Origin: Paralvinella palmiformis
Lineage: Eukaryota; Annelida; Polychaeta; Terebellida; Alvinellidae
Direction: 5' to 3'
Assembly (NCBI GenBank): GCA_025642065.1
Contig: JAODUP010000576.1
Span: 186,001 to 250,000 of the forward strand
DNA: 64,000 bases
Shown here: positions 25,126 to 36,764 of the stretch, piece by piece
How the letters are laid out: each line of letters starts with the position of its first letter
How positions within the stretch are numbered: the first letter of the stretch is position 1
Notes under the pieces: generated by a model
Databases searched by the model: none
The model's input: only the letters and a program-made list of their open reading frames with translations
What the model was told of the DNA's origin: nothing
Translations under genes and position numbers: made by a program

Positions 25126-26499
25126 GTGAAGACTTTATGATTCAAAACTGCGAAGCTGATGTCTTACTGTTGAGCCTTGATATGTGTTAATAAACTTCAG
25201 TACTGAATATTGATATTGTGATGAACATAATAAACAACAATTAAACATTATTTAACAAAATATGTGACTTACACTGCAGTTTTATGAATACACAAGTTAT
25301 ATCTTGCAATAACTGTATGTATATATATTATCGTATATTTAGAATCTTTTGTTCTTGATATATATATATATATATGTATGTGTGCATGTGCTGTAATTTA
25401 AATCATGCTATACAGGTTAGGCTAACTAGTAAATTGAAAGTATACACATTCAGCCCTCTGAATGTTCGTACAATTGGCCCAGCCTTACAAGACAGAAAAC
25501 AAAACTATAAATGTACGCGAGCTAGTTAATTTCCATATTTCTAAAAACTTCAAAATATTTTAATTATATGCTACGAAATAAACAAGTTATGACAAAAATC
25601 GTGTACTTCTATTCTAAAAATCATGAACTTCAGGTCTCCTGTTCTGTACTTTTCACAATAAAATTATAATCAAGATGAAATGACTGTGTTAATTAATAAT
25701 TGATATGGTTAATTTAACTGTTACTGTTAGTAAAATTATATGTGACTGGATTTAGTGTTATTGGAAAACTTAACACCACGCCGATATCTACCAAATACTC
25801 CCAACATGCCCACACTGTATATAAATCATTAAATCTTATTTTGACTTTCATTCATTTTTATTAAATAAAATGTTCCAAAATTACTAAACTAAATAAAAAG
25901 AACTCGTAGTCGTTGCGCGTGCTCAGTAGTTTAATATTCTAAACTCATGCACAATACCGTGAATACGTTTTAAGCAAAAGCTGCATATTGAACATAAACA
26001 CGGGCAATAATTTCACATGTGTCGCAGAAAACAATCAGTCGTAACGACATAAGCCCATAAGATATGCCTGGTTAAGCCAAAGATTAAGTCACAACCACTT
26101 GAACCACTGTTTGAGTTTCAGTGAATTACATATTTTAACAATCAACCTTTAATCTTCATTGTTTGAAAATAATTTTACTGAATAACAGAAACCGCGAACA
26201 CTATCAAGGTAATTACTTATCAGAAAGTAGAAATAAAATGAAATCGATGCTGTCCTGTGTATGCTAGAAACAAGCAACAACGGCAGAAAAAAGAAATCAT
26301 GAAATGTCCTCCGAAACGACATTGAACTTTTCCGAGGGCATCTAGAAACGTCAAAGTCGTGAAATGACGTAGATATCTGGCGGGTTTCTGCGCCGCATCA
26401 GTAAATAAACCCACCATCACCGGATCACTTTATCATAAAATAACCACGCGATAAAATACACAGTTTAAAATAGTATTTATGAAGGAAAATACATCTTAC

Positions 26500-26600
26500 C
26501 AGAACAAGTAGCTAGCAGTCAAAACAAACAGCGCCGGCCATGCTCAATCTTACCCAGAGTTCCCCTGATAACATATAAGAACCACTTCCGGTACAAATGG
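26500..26600 (-). other. SLC4: Candidate first (non-coding) exon of the SLC4 gene
   Basis: The minus strand shows a donor TTCTG/gtaagatg at 26500/26499 and a second, similar donor CTCTGG/gtaaga about 50 nt upstream, so alternative 5' splice sites are possible. Between them is a short upstream ORF (MAGAVCFDC, then stop). The transcription start is not defined; about 26600 is an estimate. The link to the SLC4 gene is inferred, and the first intron would be 14.3 kb. Confidence 0.5.
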
Positions 26601-26612
26601 CGCCATTTCAGA
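26579..26612. promoter_or_regulatory. ETS + YY1-type TATA-less promoter elements
   Basis: ACCACTTCCGGT is an ETS-family site (CCGGAAGT on the minus strand). It is followed at 26595-26608 by the perfect 14-bp palindrome AAATGGCGCCATTT, which holds two opposed YY1-like AAATGGC cores. Such pairs are typical of TATA-less promoters at first exons. It sits just upstream of the candidate SLC4 first exon. Confidence 0.5.
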
Positions 26613-26892
26613 TTTTACGCTGAGCGCTGACATCTAGTGATTGACAGAAGTGTTAAAACGTTACTTTAATCGGAAATGCACGATGTGATTTAGATCTACT
26701 TACAAAAAATTAAGAGAAATATTTTCCATATTCGCATATTGACTAGCACCGCACTTGTCTTAATTCTAATTAAATTTTAAACCAAGGTCCCACAATACGG
26801 GGAAATTTACACCTTAAACTAAAGTAAAAATCATATAAGCCTATACTATAGTCACAAAAAAACTAATTGTTCGTAGTTGTGAAAGATGTACA

Positions 26893-27015
26893 CAAAGACT
26901 ATTTATAAAAACGTGTTACTTCGCTTTTTAACATGGGGCATCATTTTGAATTCAAGGAGCGCCAGGGCCCTAGCGGCCGGGGTAGATTGTCACATACAGC
27001 TACCTTCATTAACAT
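26893..27015 (+). repeat. Tandem extra copy of the THAP-element left terminus
   Basis: It begins CAAAGACTATTTATAA and ends TTAACAT, the same span as 27016-27141. The element end is therefore present twice in tandem on the left. The breakpoint falls in TTAACAT just before the THAP start codon. Confidence 0.75.
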
Positions 27016-27139
27016 CAAAGACTATATATAACAAGACATGTTACTTCGTGTTTTAACATGGGACGCCATTTTGAATTCATGGAGCGCCAGGGCCCTAGCG
27101 ACTGGAGGTAGATTGTCACGGACAGCTCACTTCGTTAAC

Positions 27140-27197
27140 ATGGCGCCTAATGGCACTGGTTCATTCTGCGCCGCTTTCGGCTGCAGTAACAGAAAAA
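27140..27197 (+). pseudogene. THAP-domain first exon, left arm copy
   Basis: ATG then MAPNGTGSFCAAFGCSNRK, ending at a donor AAAAA/gtatgc. CAAFGCSNR is the N-terminal C-x4-C half of the C2CH zinc finger of THAP DNA-binding domains. Downstream of this copy, in its own direction, no matching second half was found. Confidence 0.65.
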
Positions 27198-28251
27198 GTA
27201 TGCACAAATAAAGACATGTTAAAGCTAGTTAAAAAAAATTGAGCCCAGTCACTTAATTCATAGCCTAGCTACAATTTGCGATCACTTGAAAGCTGATCAG
27301 AAAATAACTGAACGTGGTTTAAGTTATTTCACAGCTTTGTGTGTGGAAGGCGTTTTTTAATGAAAACAGTTAGGTATATATGACGTAAATGCATACAAAC
27401 ATACTTTCATCATGTCAGTTTATCATAGTCCATCATTTTTTATTTATTTGGATATAGACATATAATGATATATATAGTTATTATAACGTAACCATAACAC
27501 AATTCACCATATAGTCATCATGTCCGTTTATCATATATTAACTAAAAATTATTATAAGTTCATTTAAAGTCTACACCTCAATAATATAGACCATGCAATA
27601 TAGACCTGCCCAGCTGAGAACAAAGAATATACATGAAATATTAACAATGTTTATGTTTGCGTTAACATGTTAGAGATAGAGAAATGAGTACTTTCATACA
27701 ATAAGCGGCATCAAATATCTTGTGCCACGGGTTCATCTACAGTTACAATAAATCATTTGTTATCAAAAGGACAGAATAACCCAAATTGCTTCTAGCTCTA
27801 AACAACCACTACTACAAAAATATGACATTTAGTCCAGACACATGTATTGACTACTGTAACAGATAACACCAGTAAATCTATAACCAAGAGATTGGCCTGT
27901 TTACATGGTATCTCATCATCATAGAACTTCAAGGATTGAAACAGAACAATACCTTGTAAAATAATGACTTGAACCAAGTGCATACACAATGTGTAAACAC
28001 ATGTTTTCCTTTTTTCAAGTTGGTTAAAGAATTTTATTTTATATGCATTTAAGTTATGAAGAGAAGTATACCAATTAAAGCACATTAGCTGAACATTCAG
28101 GTACTAATTCAGATATTGGTAATCCTTTTTTTTTTAAGATTTGAAATGGGTTTGATGCCTTGTTTCTTATTTAATTAATTTTATAATACCAATTTTCACC
28201 ATTAATATTTATAAATATTAATTACCTGGCCCTGTCTCCTTTATAGGTCTC

Positions 28252-28441
28252 CTATTTGTTAATACCTTCCTCTTTGATTTCAGTGGATGCATGCGGTGGA
28301 TTTGGTACATCAAAAATAGTTGGAATATCATTCTAGATAAGTTTATCTCTTGTCTGGTTCATGAATTTTGTTTCAGTGAAGTGCGTGTCATACATTCTAC
28401 AATTAGTATTCAAGTAATTTAAAACTTTCCTCATCATATAT
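28252..28441 (-). pseudogene. THAP-domain second half, decayed
   Basis: After an acceptor (gttcag) the frame reads RKVLNYLNTNCRMYDTHF, TETKFM and then DIPTIFDVPNPP. The HF followed by an xxPTIF tail is the C-terminal half of a THAP domain (normally CxxHF ... AVPTIF). A TAG at 28333-28335 breaks it and the third zinc cysteine reads Tyr. About 30 residues of the domain middle are missing between this and the first exon. Confidence 0.6.
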
Positions 28442-29055
28442 CTGAACGACAACAATTAATAACCCATCTTTTATTTCTGTCAATAGAAAAAATAACAAAA
28501 TGAATGTTTCTACCACTAGTTGGGGTATTTAATAATTAATTTCATAACATTTAATTTATAAATAGAAGTCCATATATATCTATAAGTACCAATTGCTTAT
28601 GTTTAAAAATAAATATGGATGCAGGTGATCATGTAAATATTCAGTTACTTATAATTACTGTAATTAAGGAAAAATTATCTGATCATAGTAATGTAATTTT
28701 AGAAGTCCAATTATATTATTAACAATAACAAAGTACAATATACCTCCCGCCCATAACATATTCAATGGCTCCAGTACAAGTTACTGTAAGCTTATGTATA
28801 TCTCACATACCCATTTTGTGATTAATAAGTTTGATATTGTTCAATCAAATTTGATAAGATTTTATCTGAAACAAATATAGATCTAGATAGATCTTGCTTG
28901 GGCCTACTGCTTGGATCATGTCAAATAGGGATGTGTCTACTTAAAATTGTTATGCTTATTTTTTTTAAATATCCTTTATTTTTAAAAAGCCCGACCATAT
29001 AAAATTTGTACACTAGCTTTCATTTCCTTACGGGGATGTCTTTATTTGTGCATAC

Positions 29056-29113
29056 TTTTCCTGTTACTGCAGCCGAAAGCGGCGCAGAATGAACCAGTGC
29101 CATTAGGCGCCAT
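29056..29113 (-). pseudogene. THAP-domain first exon, right arm copy
   Basis: It encodes the same 19 residues as the left arm, with the same donor (GGAAAA/gtatgc). This copy points toward the second THAP segment at 28252-28441, so it is probably the original 5' end of the transposase gene. The upstream arm sequence would then be its promoter and leader. Confidence 0.65.
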
Positions 29114-29290
29114 GTTAACGAAGTGAGCTGTCCGTGACAATCTACCTCCAGTCGCTAGGGCCCTGGCGCTCCTTGAATACAAAATGGCGTCCCATGTTAA
29201 AACGCGAAGTAACACGTCTTGTTATAAATAGTCTTTGTCACTACCACCTGAATTCGAATCTATTATGTACAGTATATAGAAGTTGATTGT

Positions 29291-29343
29291 GATAATTTAT
29301 GTTTTACCGACACTTTTGTGTACATGGAAGGCTAAATGGGTCG
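29291..29343 (-). repeat. SINE-A tail fragment
   Basis: ATGTTTTACCGACACTTTTG and GGAAGGCTAAATGGGTCG match the 3' body of SINE-A. Only about 53 bp remain, next to the outer edge of the THAP element. Confidence 0.5.
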
Positions 29344-29667
29344 TACTATATACGGAGGAATAAAGCACATACTTACTTAGATCTACTTACTTAATTACAT
29401 GGATATTATAAAGAAGTCATTCTGTTTAAATGTGGAAGACGCACATACCTATATTTAATTGTTTGCTCCACGTTGTGGGTAAGCGACCTCAAAAATCGGG
29501 ATAGGCACACAATAGGTTATAATCCAGAACCAGTTTTCTTCTACACATATGTGGTTATTAATAAATTGCAACAATAAATAAATAAATGTAAATTGGGGAT
29601 TTAACTTGTTTTAATTCCGTTTTCAGTGTAATAAAGCTATTATTATTATATTATAACCTTCGATCGC

Positions 29668-29722
29668 TTGTGCGTGTGTGTGTGTGTGTATGTGTGTGTG
29701 TGAGAGAGAGAGAGTGTGTGTG
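29668..29722. repeat. (TG)n(AG)n(TG)n compound microsatellite
   Basis: TG units, then AGAGAGAGAG, then TG units again, just upstream of the BEL remnant. Confidence 0.93.
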
Positions 29723-29984
29723 TCTGTTGATTTCATATTTCGAAGTAAATATAAGGTAGCAAACAATTATTTTATTACCAATCAGATGCGGTACCACACT
29801 CAAATTAATTCCAACCACCAGCTATCATACTTCCATTAAAATGTTCCCTAAATTCTAGAAACTTTCACGAGCCATTGCTAGTTTGTAGTACACTCGCTAG
29901 GGATTTAAAATGTTTTAAATTATTTTTATTGAGCCTTTAAAAGAAAAGTACATGCACTGAAAATGCTGAATACTATTCAATAAT

Positions 29985-30062
29985 AGGATGAATGGATGAA
30001 TATTCTTTAACGACACATCGGCATAATTTAGGCCATTCAGTGTCCTCTATTCAACAATATAG
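29985..30062 (-). mobile_element. 3' end of an I-type LINE (5'-truncated copy)
   Basis: The minus strand reads GACACTGAATGGCCTAAATT, GCCGATGTGTCGTTAAAGAA and ATTCATCCATTCATCC. This matches the 3' end and tail of the LINE at 44.6-49.1 kb (49051-49113). Only ~78 bp of 3' end inserted, directly before the BEL remnant. Confidence 0.8.
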
Positions 30063-30109
30063 TATCTGTAAAAAGCAATCTTTCGTGACAGCAGGAAATC
30101 CCCCAAAAA

Positions 30110-31552
30110 GTGGCTGAAGAACTGAAGAAGGCCCAGAATGAGCTGAGAAGAAGACAGGCCACAATGTCTGTCCTTGAACATGAACAGGCTGACTTAGTGA
30201 AGAGGCTGACACTGTCACAAGAGAGGATCCTGAAGCGAGATACGATGATCGTCTCAGATTCTTTGGTGGCCGAAAGGACACCAGGGTGTTATGAACATCA
30301 CCGATCCGAGCTAACCGTAGTTAATCGCTCGTCTGTACGCTCATCTATTCGTCTTATTCGTCGCAGTGAACGTTCTACAATATTCACGGAAAGGGGGTGT
30401 CTCTGTCAGATACAAGTTAAACGCAAAAACGAGACGCTGCCTTCAAAGATGAAAAAAGCTGACAGTATTCGTGGTTGTTTCACTGAAGATGCCTCGATTA
30501 CCGAAATGCAGCTCAGGTATAGCCACTGGACGACATTGTGGAATACATTCATGGACTCGAATGACGAATACTCACAGCTACTGTCTCCAGAAGAGCAAGA
30601 GACTGACAAGTCATAAACGCTGCAGTCGATGCATCAACGATGGACAACTGGTTCAAGCATGCGTCAAAAGAACAGTTTCAACAAAAAACAACAACACAGG
30701 GGATATGTTGTCACGTCACTCGTTACGCTCCATTAGCCGAAGATCGTCCGTAAAATCTGAATCCATTGCTGGTAGCGTATTATTTGCCAGAATGAAAGAA
30801 GAACAGATGAGAGTAGAATTATTAATCAAAGCAGAGTCACTGAGAAAGAAGCGCGATATAGAGGAGGCAAACTCAGATTGCAGAAAGAACAGCTCATACT
30901 GAATCTCCGGGAAGAAGAGCTCGAACTCCAGAGTCAGCAGAAGATAGTCGATGTGAGGTGTAGTATTCTTGGTCACTTTCAGAAAATGATCGACAGTCAG
31001 TATAAGGAGACGGCACGCCCTATGATAGATCAGCACAACATAGCACCAATGCAGAGCAGCGATCCTATTCTGAATGCATTCGCTCCTATATTTGTTCTTT
31101 ACGAGAAAGTGCCAATGATGTCGAACACAGCGAACAATAACCCAGCGAATGAACAATCAACGGATGAAGTTATTACCGCTGTCGTTAAGAACTCAAAGAA
31201 GCCGTCCATAGACATCAATAAATTCGATGGCAATCCTTTAGACTACAAGCGTTTTCGACGACAGTTTGAGTGCAAAGTTTCCATCAATTGTGACAATGAT
31301 GATGAACGTTTAATTTATCTTGAACAGTATACTGTGGGTGACCCTTTCAAGATTGTAACAGGAATGAGTTTCTTAGATTCTAGTATGGGTTATACGAGGG
31401 TTCTAGGAGAGATGGATGAGCGTTATGGTGATGTTGAAGTAATTGTTAACGCTTATATTAAAAAGCTCTTAATTGGCCTGTCATCAAAGCAGCTAATGCC
31501 AAACACCTTGATGACTTCTCATTCTTCTTACAGGAATGTCAAAATGCTGTAA
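30110..31552 (+). pseudogene. BEL/Pao gag
   Basis: The first part (30110-30616) begins MAEELKKAQNELRRRQ, an amphipathic coiled-coil-like stretch. After frame changes, 30878-31552 carries IDINKFDGNPLDYKRFRRQFE, typical of the BEL gag DUF1759 segment (usually KFDGDPLEYxxFxxxFE). Gag would form the particle that packages the element's RNA. At least two frame breaks disrupt it. Confidence 0.8.
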
Positions 31553-31792
31553 ACTGTCTTGAAGCAACACGGGTGCTAGAGTATGCTGATAACTTTAGAC
31601 GGTTGGTGAGTAAGCTGCCATTCCATCTGCATGACCGCTGGCGGTCAGTTGTATTTGGTAAGAAGCAAGCCAAAACAATGGTAAAGTTTCATCATCTTGT
31701 TGATTTTGTTTAAAATGAAGCTCTAAAGACCTACGATCCCAGTTTTGGCAGAGAGGCCTACTAGTGTGTCTTAAAGTAGTTTTGCTAGCAGC

Positions 31793-32395
31793 GTGAGTTC
31801 TCCACTATTGTTAAAAGGTTCTGGTGAGACTGGCAAATCTTCAAACAAGTGTTCAGGTTCTGTTAGTAGTCAGATGAAACCATCCAGTGTCAATGTTAGT
31901 TTTCGTCCAGATGACCCCAAGCGTGTGTGTCACTACTGTAAAGATGGGAGACATGCTATTGCTATGTGTGACAGTTTTGCAGGTATCCCATTTGCTGACA
32001 GAGTGTCATTTTTGAAGATTAACGGTCTATGTTTTGGTTGTTTGCGACATGGCCATTTCAAGTATGATTGGCATAACAGACTTAGATGTTCCAAATATAA
32101 GGGTGTTCACCCCACTGTTATGCATATCATTAGTAAAATTGGTAGTCAGAATGAGGACGTTTGTGATGGTAGCTCATCTCAGTCGATTCCAGTAGGACAG
32201 TTAGATTGTCATATGGGTGCTGGAGATGTCAGCGGTACTTTGGCCATCATTCCCGTTAATATAAGGTCTGCCAATGGTATGAAGGTGGTTTCAACTTATG
32301 CCTTTTTGGATCCAGGATTCATTTTTTTTTTCTTCAGAAGATATAGTTCGGCAGTTAGGTCTTTGTGGTCAGAGAGTGAGCATTGCATTGGATAA
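31793..32395 (+). pseudogene. BEL/Pao zinc knuckle and aspartic protease remnant
   Basis: Cys/His pairs are seen in CHYCKDGRHAIAMC and CFGCLRHGHFKYDW, the nucleic-acid-binding knuckles of BEL gag. Further on, IPVNIRSANGMKVVSTYAFL leads to DPGFIFFFF where the protease active site D-S/T-G is expected. A poly-T run has replaced the motif and closed the frame. Confidence 0.75.
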
Positions 32396-32748
32396 TATGG
32401 GTTCATCTACGAGGCTAAGTTACTCAGAGGATTGATGGTCTAGAAGTCTGTTCTCTTGATAATGGGGCGAACATTAGGTTGCCACCTCATGTACTCAAAA
32501 CATAAGATGCCTGTTTCGTCTAAACACATTCTCACAGATGATGACATTGTTCAGGAGTACCTATTCCTCGCATAGATAGTGATGTCGGCCTATCGATTGG
32601 TAACAATGTGCCTGATGCGTTCATACCATTGGAGATCATAACGGGACCTCGTGGTAGTCCACATGCGGTACGCTCTCTTCTTGGCTGGATTATTTGGCAT
32701 GTAGTGAGAACGAATGCCGATAATGTTAGTGTTAACAAAGTTTAGGTA

Positions 32749-33404
32749 ATGGCACTTCAGGAGTCGGAAGAATTGCACCAGCTGAGTCAACTTTATCAAA
32801 GATCGGTTAACTTAGACTTTCCTGAGCGGCTTCCCCAAGAACGCAGAGAACATTCCATAGACCACAAGTGTTTCTTGGAGAAAGTGACGTCTTCACTCGA
32901 GTTTGTCGATGGTTATTATAGGATGGTGTTGCCTTTTAGGAATGAAACTGTGCTGTTGCCGAATAATGAGATGCCGGCAGTTCGACGGCTAAGCAGTCTA
33001 CAGCACAGGCTCCCGAAATATTCTCAACTGTTGGAAGATTATACAGCATTTATGGACAATATTATTGCCAAAGGGTTTGCGGAGCTGGTGCCCAAATCAG
33101 AACTCCACCGTGATGATGGTATGGTGTGGTTTATACTGCACCACAGAGTCTACAACCCATACAAGCCAGGAAAGATACGTGTTGTTTTCGATTGCGCAGC
33201 TTCGTACCAAAGGTGCATCTTTAAATAACCTGAGGTGCATCTTTAAATAACCTGTTGCTGCATGGATCTGATCTGACCAACAGTCTTGTGACAGTGCTGA
33301 TGAAGTTTCGCATGGATACGGTCGCTCTAATGGCCGATATTGAGTCGATGTTCTACCAGGTAAAGGTGAACAGGAAGGACATTGTCTCAGATTTCTTTGG
33401 TAAC
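32749..33404 (+). pseudogene. BEL/Pao reverse transcriptase, N-terminal part
   Basis: It contains YYRMVLPFRN, LPKYSQLLEDYTAFMDNII, VWFILHHRVYNPYKPGKIRV and VFDCAA, which are BEL RT landmarks (family: HHxVxxPxKxTTKxRVVFDAS). A 24-bp tandem duplication (GGTGCATCTTTAAATAACCT, 33210-33253) introduces a stop. The RT resumes and is cut at 33404 by the Gypsy LTR inside the segment before the LFGATSSP motif. Confidence 0.85.
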
Positions 33405-33545
33405 TGTATTATTATATGAACAATATCTGGTTTTGCCGTATATCTCCAGCCGATTTTATTAACTAAATTTCATCTACAATAACAATGCATTTGCGGTGAC
33501 TTATGTGGCAATATATATAAAAGTAACTTTCCTATTATCAATACA
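33405..33545 (-). repeat. Gypsy 3' LTR
   Basis: On the minus strand it starts TGTATTGATAATAGG and ends ATAATAATACA, so it has the TG...CA ends and TGTATT/AATACA inverted tips. It contains TTATATATATT (TATA-like) and AATAAA. It differs from the other LTR by six C/T substitutions and one T of length. Confidence 0.92.
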
Positions 33546-34483
33546 TCTTCCCTTGTTTTAAATATTAACTGGTTAGCTGTTGCTAATTACTCTATTTGTT
33601 GTTACAAAATCTACAATTTATAATCATCTTAATTAGGCAAGATTTCAGTAATTTCATCATAATATAGAGACCAAAGTTAATCCATAGCAATGCTAAAATT
33701 GTAATAATGTATGCAAGATATTGAATAATAAATGGCTAAATAATTTGCTAGCACATAAACTATGAAAATCTATTCTTACATCTAATTCACAACATTCGTA
33801 TACATCTAATCTATATAATGTCAGATAATTGGATATCATACAATGTAATCAATCAATATAATACATAGTAAATAAACTAATCATGTGATTTTCAATGTCA
33901 TTATCAACATTGTTCAATAAGTCTCTGTGGGACTTTCACTGGACGAGAGCTACGTCTCTGTGCTATAGGCTGTTCTACAGTCTCTGGACCAGCAGTGTGA
34001 GTGACGGCAGGCATAATAGGATCTGCTGCTTGGGATGTTGGTTGTATTGTACTTGTAATATGCTCATCTGAGTGAGAGGCCTAATAATCTTTGTCATGAA
34101 ATTGCTCCTGGGTCTTCCTGAGATGTCTCCTATTCCTACGGAAACCGTGCCCATCCTCAGTAATAGCATTTTAAGATCTTGGGCTTTCAGAAGAACTGAC
34201 CACTTGTGCCAATCTACTCCAACACTTGTTATCATTCTGGATACGCACAGTATCACCATGCTTCAGGGGTTTAAGCTCCTTAGCACCTTTATTATAATAG
34301 CTATGAGTGCTATTTGAAATTTTGCATTAACAACACCACCACCACATACATTAATATGGTCTGATAATCTGGGAATCCTGTTGCGTAGTTTTCTTCCTAT
34401 AAGTAACTCAGTGGGCGAGTATCCACATGCCAGTGGACTGGATCTGTAACTAAGTAGTGCAATATATGGGTCGTTTCCTGATT

Positions 34484-35274
34484 CTATGGCCTTAGTAAGC
34501 AGATATTTTTTAGAATTCCTACACCCTTTTCTGCCATACCATTAGAATGGGGATATCTTGGGCTTGATGTTGTGTGACTAAAACCATATTCTCTTGCAAA
34601 CAAACGAAAGCATTCCGAGCTGAATTGGGGACCATTGTCACTGATCACTTTTTCTGGAATTCCATGATGTCCAAACATGGATTTAACATGTGTAATTACA
34701 GTGTCTGATGTTGTGTTTGTGAGCAATGCGATTTCTGGGTATTTTGAGTAGTAATCGATTGTTAATAAAATGTTTCCTAGCTGGTATAGATCCATACCAA
34801 TCTTCTCCCATGGTTTTGTCTGGTCATGTTGTATGATCGGCTCCTTCTGCTGGGACCTCTGATGTCGCTGACACGGAGTACAGGACATGATCATGTTCGA
34901 TATATCATTGTTTATGTTTGGCCAATACATGACCTCTTGTCTTCTCAATACCCATATATCCATCATACAAACGACTTGAATGATTGCATAGAGGAGGGTA
35001 CTATTATCCTCTGGCCCTTCAGGAGTACACCATTCACTAAAGATATTTCTTCACTAAAACTGTAGTATGGTTGACATAAACGAGCACATGGGCCAGACCA
35101 TCCATCTAGAACATGTTTCAGCACTTGTGAAAGTTTATAGTCTGTTTTAGTTTCACGAGATATTTCCTCCCACTTCTGTTCGCTGACAGGAAGTGAGTTG
35201 ACAATCATGTCTACGTGTACTTTGACATCTACTTCAGCTGAACTCTCACGATTCGGGTTTGATGCACGGGACAA
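34484..35274 (-). pseudogene. Gypsy integrase
   Basis: Two overlapping frames. The first (35274-34963) is the linker and start of the zinc domain; the second (34966-34484) has CTPCQRHQ of the HHCC domain, GMDLYQL (first Asp), VISDNGPQFSS (second Asp) and the NGMAEKGVGILKN block (Glu). A frame change joins them near 34966. The C-terminal tail toward 33900 is decayed. Confidence 0.88.
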
Positions 35275-35283
35275 TAGATCAGC

Positions 35284-35853
35284 CTATACTAAATGTTTGC
35301 CAGGCGTGAAGATCAGTTCAAATGTGTATGGCTGAAGTTTTAGTAATAATCTTTGGATCCTGGGTGGACAGTCTGATAAGTTATGTCTTGCAATACTGAT
35401 GACTGGCTTGTGGTCTGTCTCTAGTATTATTTCTTTGCCATAAATATACTTATGAAATGTTTCACATCCAAATGCAATTCCAATGGTTTCTTTTTCTATT
35501 TGTGCATAACGCGTTTCTTCACTTGTTAGTGTGCACGATGCAAATGATAGTGGGTGCCAGCGAGAATCATGTTCTTGTAGGAGGACAGCTCCAATGCCGT
35601 CTTTGGACGCATCTGAAGATATCATTGTCGGTAGCGATGGATCGTAAAATTTAAGAACTGGCTCAGACACGATCACTTGTTTAACATAATTCCACTCAGC
35701 TTCATGTGTAGATGTCCACCCGAATTCCACCTCTGTTTCTAGTAAATGACGTAAGTTTGCTGTTTCAGTTGACAAGTTAGGGATAAACATGCCTAGATAC
35801 TTTATCAAACCAAGGCATGTTTGGAGTTCATCAATATTTTTTGGTGCTGGCAT
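35284..35853 (-). pseudogene. Gypsy RNase H
   Basis: 189 open codons. PAPKNIDELQTCLGLIKYL is the RT/RNase H linker; SSDASKDGIGAVLLQ, EKETIGIAFGCE and ETDHKPVISI are the acidic RNase H motifs. It is the best-preserved part of the element and ends at a stop before the integrase frame. Confidence 0.9.
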
Positions 35854-35896
35854 AGCCTTGATATCTGCTAACTTGTCATTATCTGGTTGTATTCCC

Positions 35897-36740
35897 TCAG
35901 CTGTCAGCTTGTCTCCAAGAAAGCTGATGCTTTGTAATTGAAATTGGCATTTGTTTCTGTTTAGTTTCAGTCCTGATTTTATATATACGATATTGATCTT
36001 TGTTTCTGCCCCAGATAATTATGTCATCTATGAACACTTGCACACCATCTATCCCTGCACACATTTGCGAGACTGTTTTATGGAATACCTCAGGACGTGA
36101 GCATATTCCAAATGGTAGTCGGTTGAAACAGTACCGTCCAAATGGTGTATTGAATGTACATAATCTGGCACTGGGCTTGTCCAACTCAATCTGCCAGAAT
36201 CCATTTGAAGCATCTAGTTTAGTGAACCACTTTGTTGACCAGTTTTCTTCTCTACGATCACCAGTGAATGTACACAATCTGTAGGCTCATCCACTTTAGA
36301 CACAATGTTTAGTTTTTTAAGTTTGTTCAACTCTTTGTGCAGTCTATTGCGCAATGAGATTGGAACTTTTCGTGGCGCATGTACCACCGGAGATGCTTCC
36401 TCTTTAAGTTCAATGTGATGTTTCACCTGTAGGCATCCGATGCCTTTGAACACATCATCATATTCCTGGACCAGTTGTTTAATTCATGGACTGTTTATAG
36501 CATATATTCATTTCACCAATCCTAGGCGAATACAGATGTTTTTTTCCTAAAGTGCAATGTTATCTGTGTCTACGACTACATAACTTTATATGTCTTGTGT
36601 TTCAGTGTGAGGGTAAGCCTTGTCATTCCTACACACGGTATGAACTGGTTGTTATATGCTTCTAATTTGACACTGTTCTTTATGATTCTTTTCTTTGCTC
36701 GTATGTTTTCATAATCTTTTGGCAGTTATATATTGTTGAT
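35897..36740 (-). pseudogene. Gypsy protease end and reverse transcriptase
   Basis: The protease remnant (36480-36740) is stop-ridden. RT follows: VKHHIELKEEASPV, APRKVPISLRNRL, a frame change near 36250, then WFTKLDASNGFWQIELD, FNRLPFGICSRPEVF and FIDDIIIWG with the catalytic DD pair. Confidence 0.88.
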
Positions 36741-36764
36741 GGCTCCAACAAATAACGTGTCTGT

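Larger units (their letters stand above)
27016..29237. mobile_element. THAP-domain DNA transposon with ~200-bp inverted arms
   Basis: Left arm 27016-27217 and right arm 29036-29237 are inverted copies, starting CAAAGACTAT..., through GAGCGCCAGGGCCCTAGCG and GGTAGATTGTCAC, to the THAP start and TATGCACAAATAAAGACAT. Both arms encode the first THAP exon pointing inward. A second THAP segment lies inside on the minus strand (28252-28441). No intact transposase remains and no target duplication was found at the ends. THAP transposases occur in P-element-like and Kolobok-like families; I cannot tell which. Confidence 0.75.

Noticed and set aside
35457..36284. Plus-strand frames within the Gypsy element
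   Set aside because: They are antisense shadows of the minus-strand RT and RNase H, which carry the real motifs.
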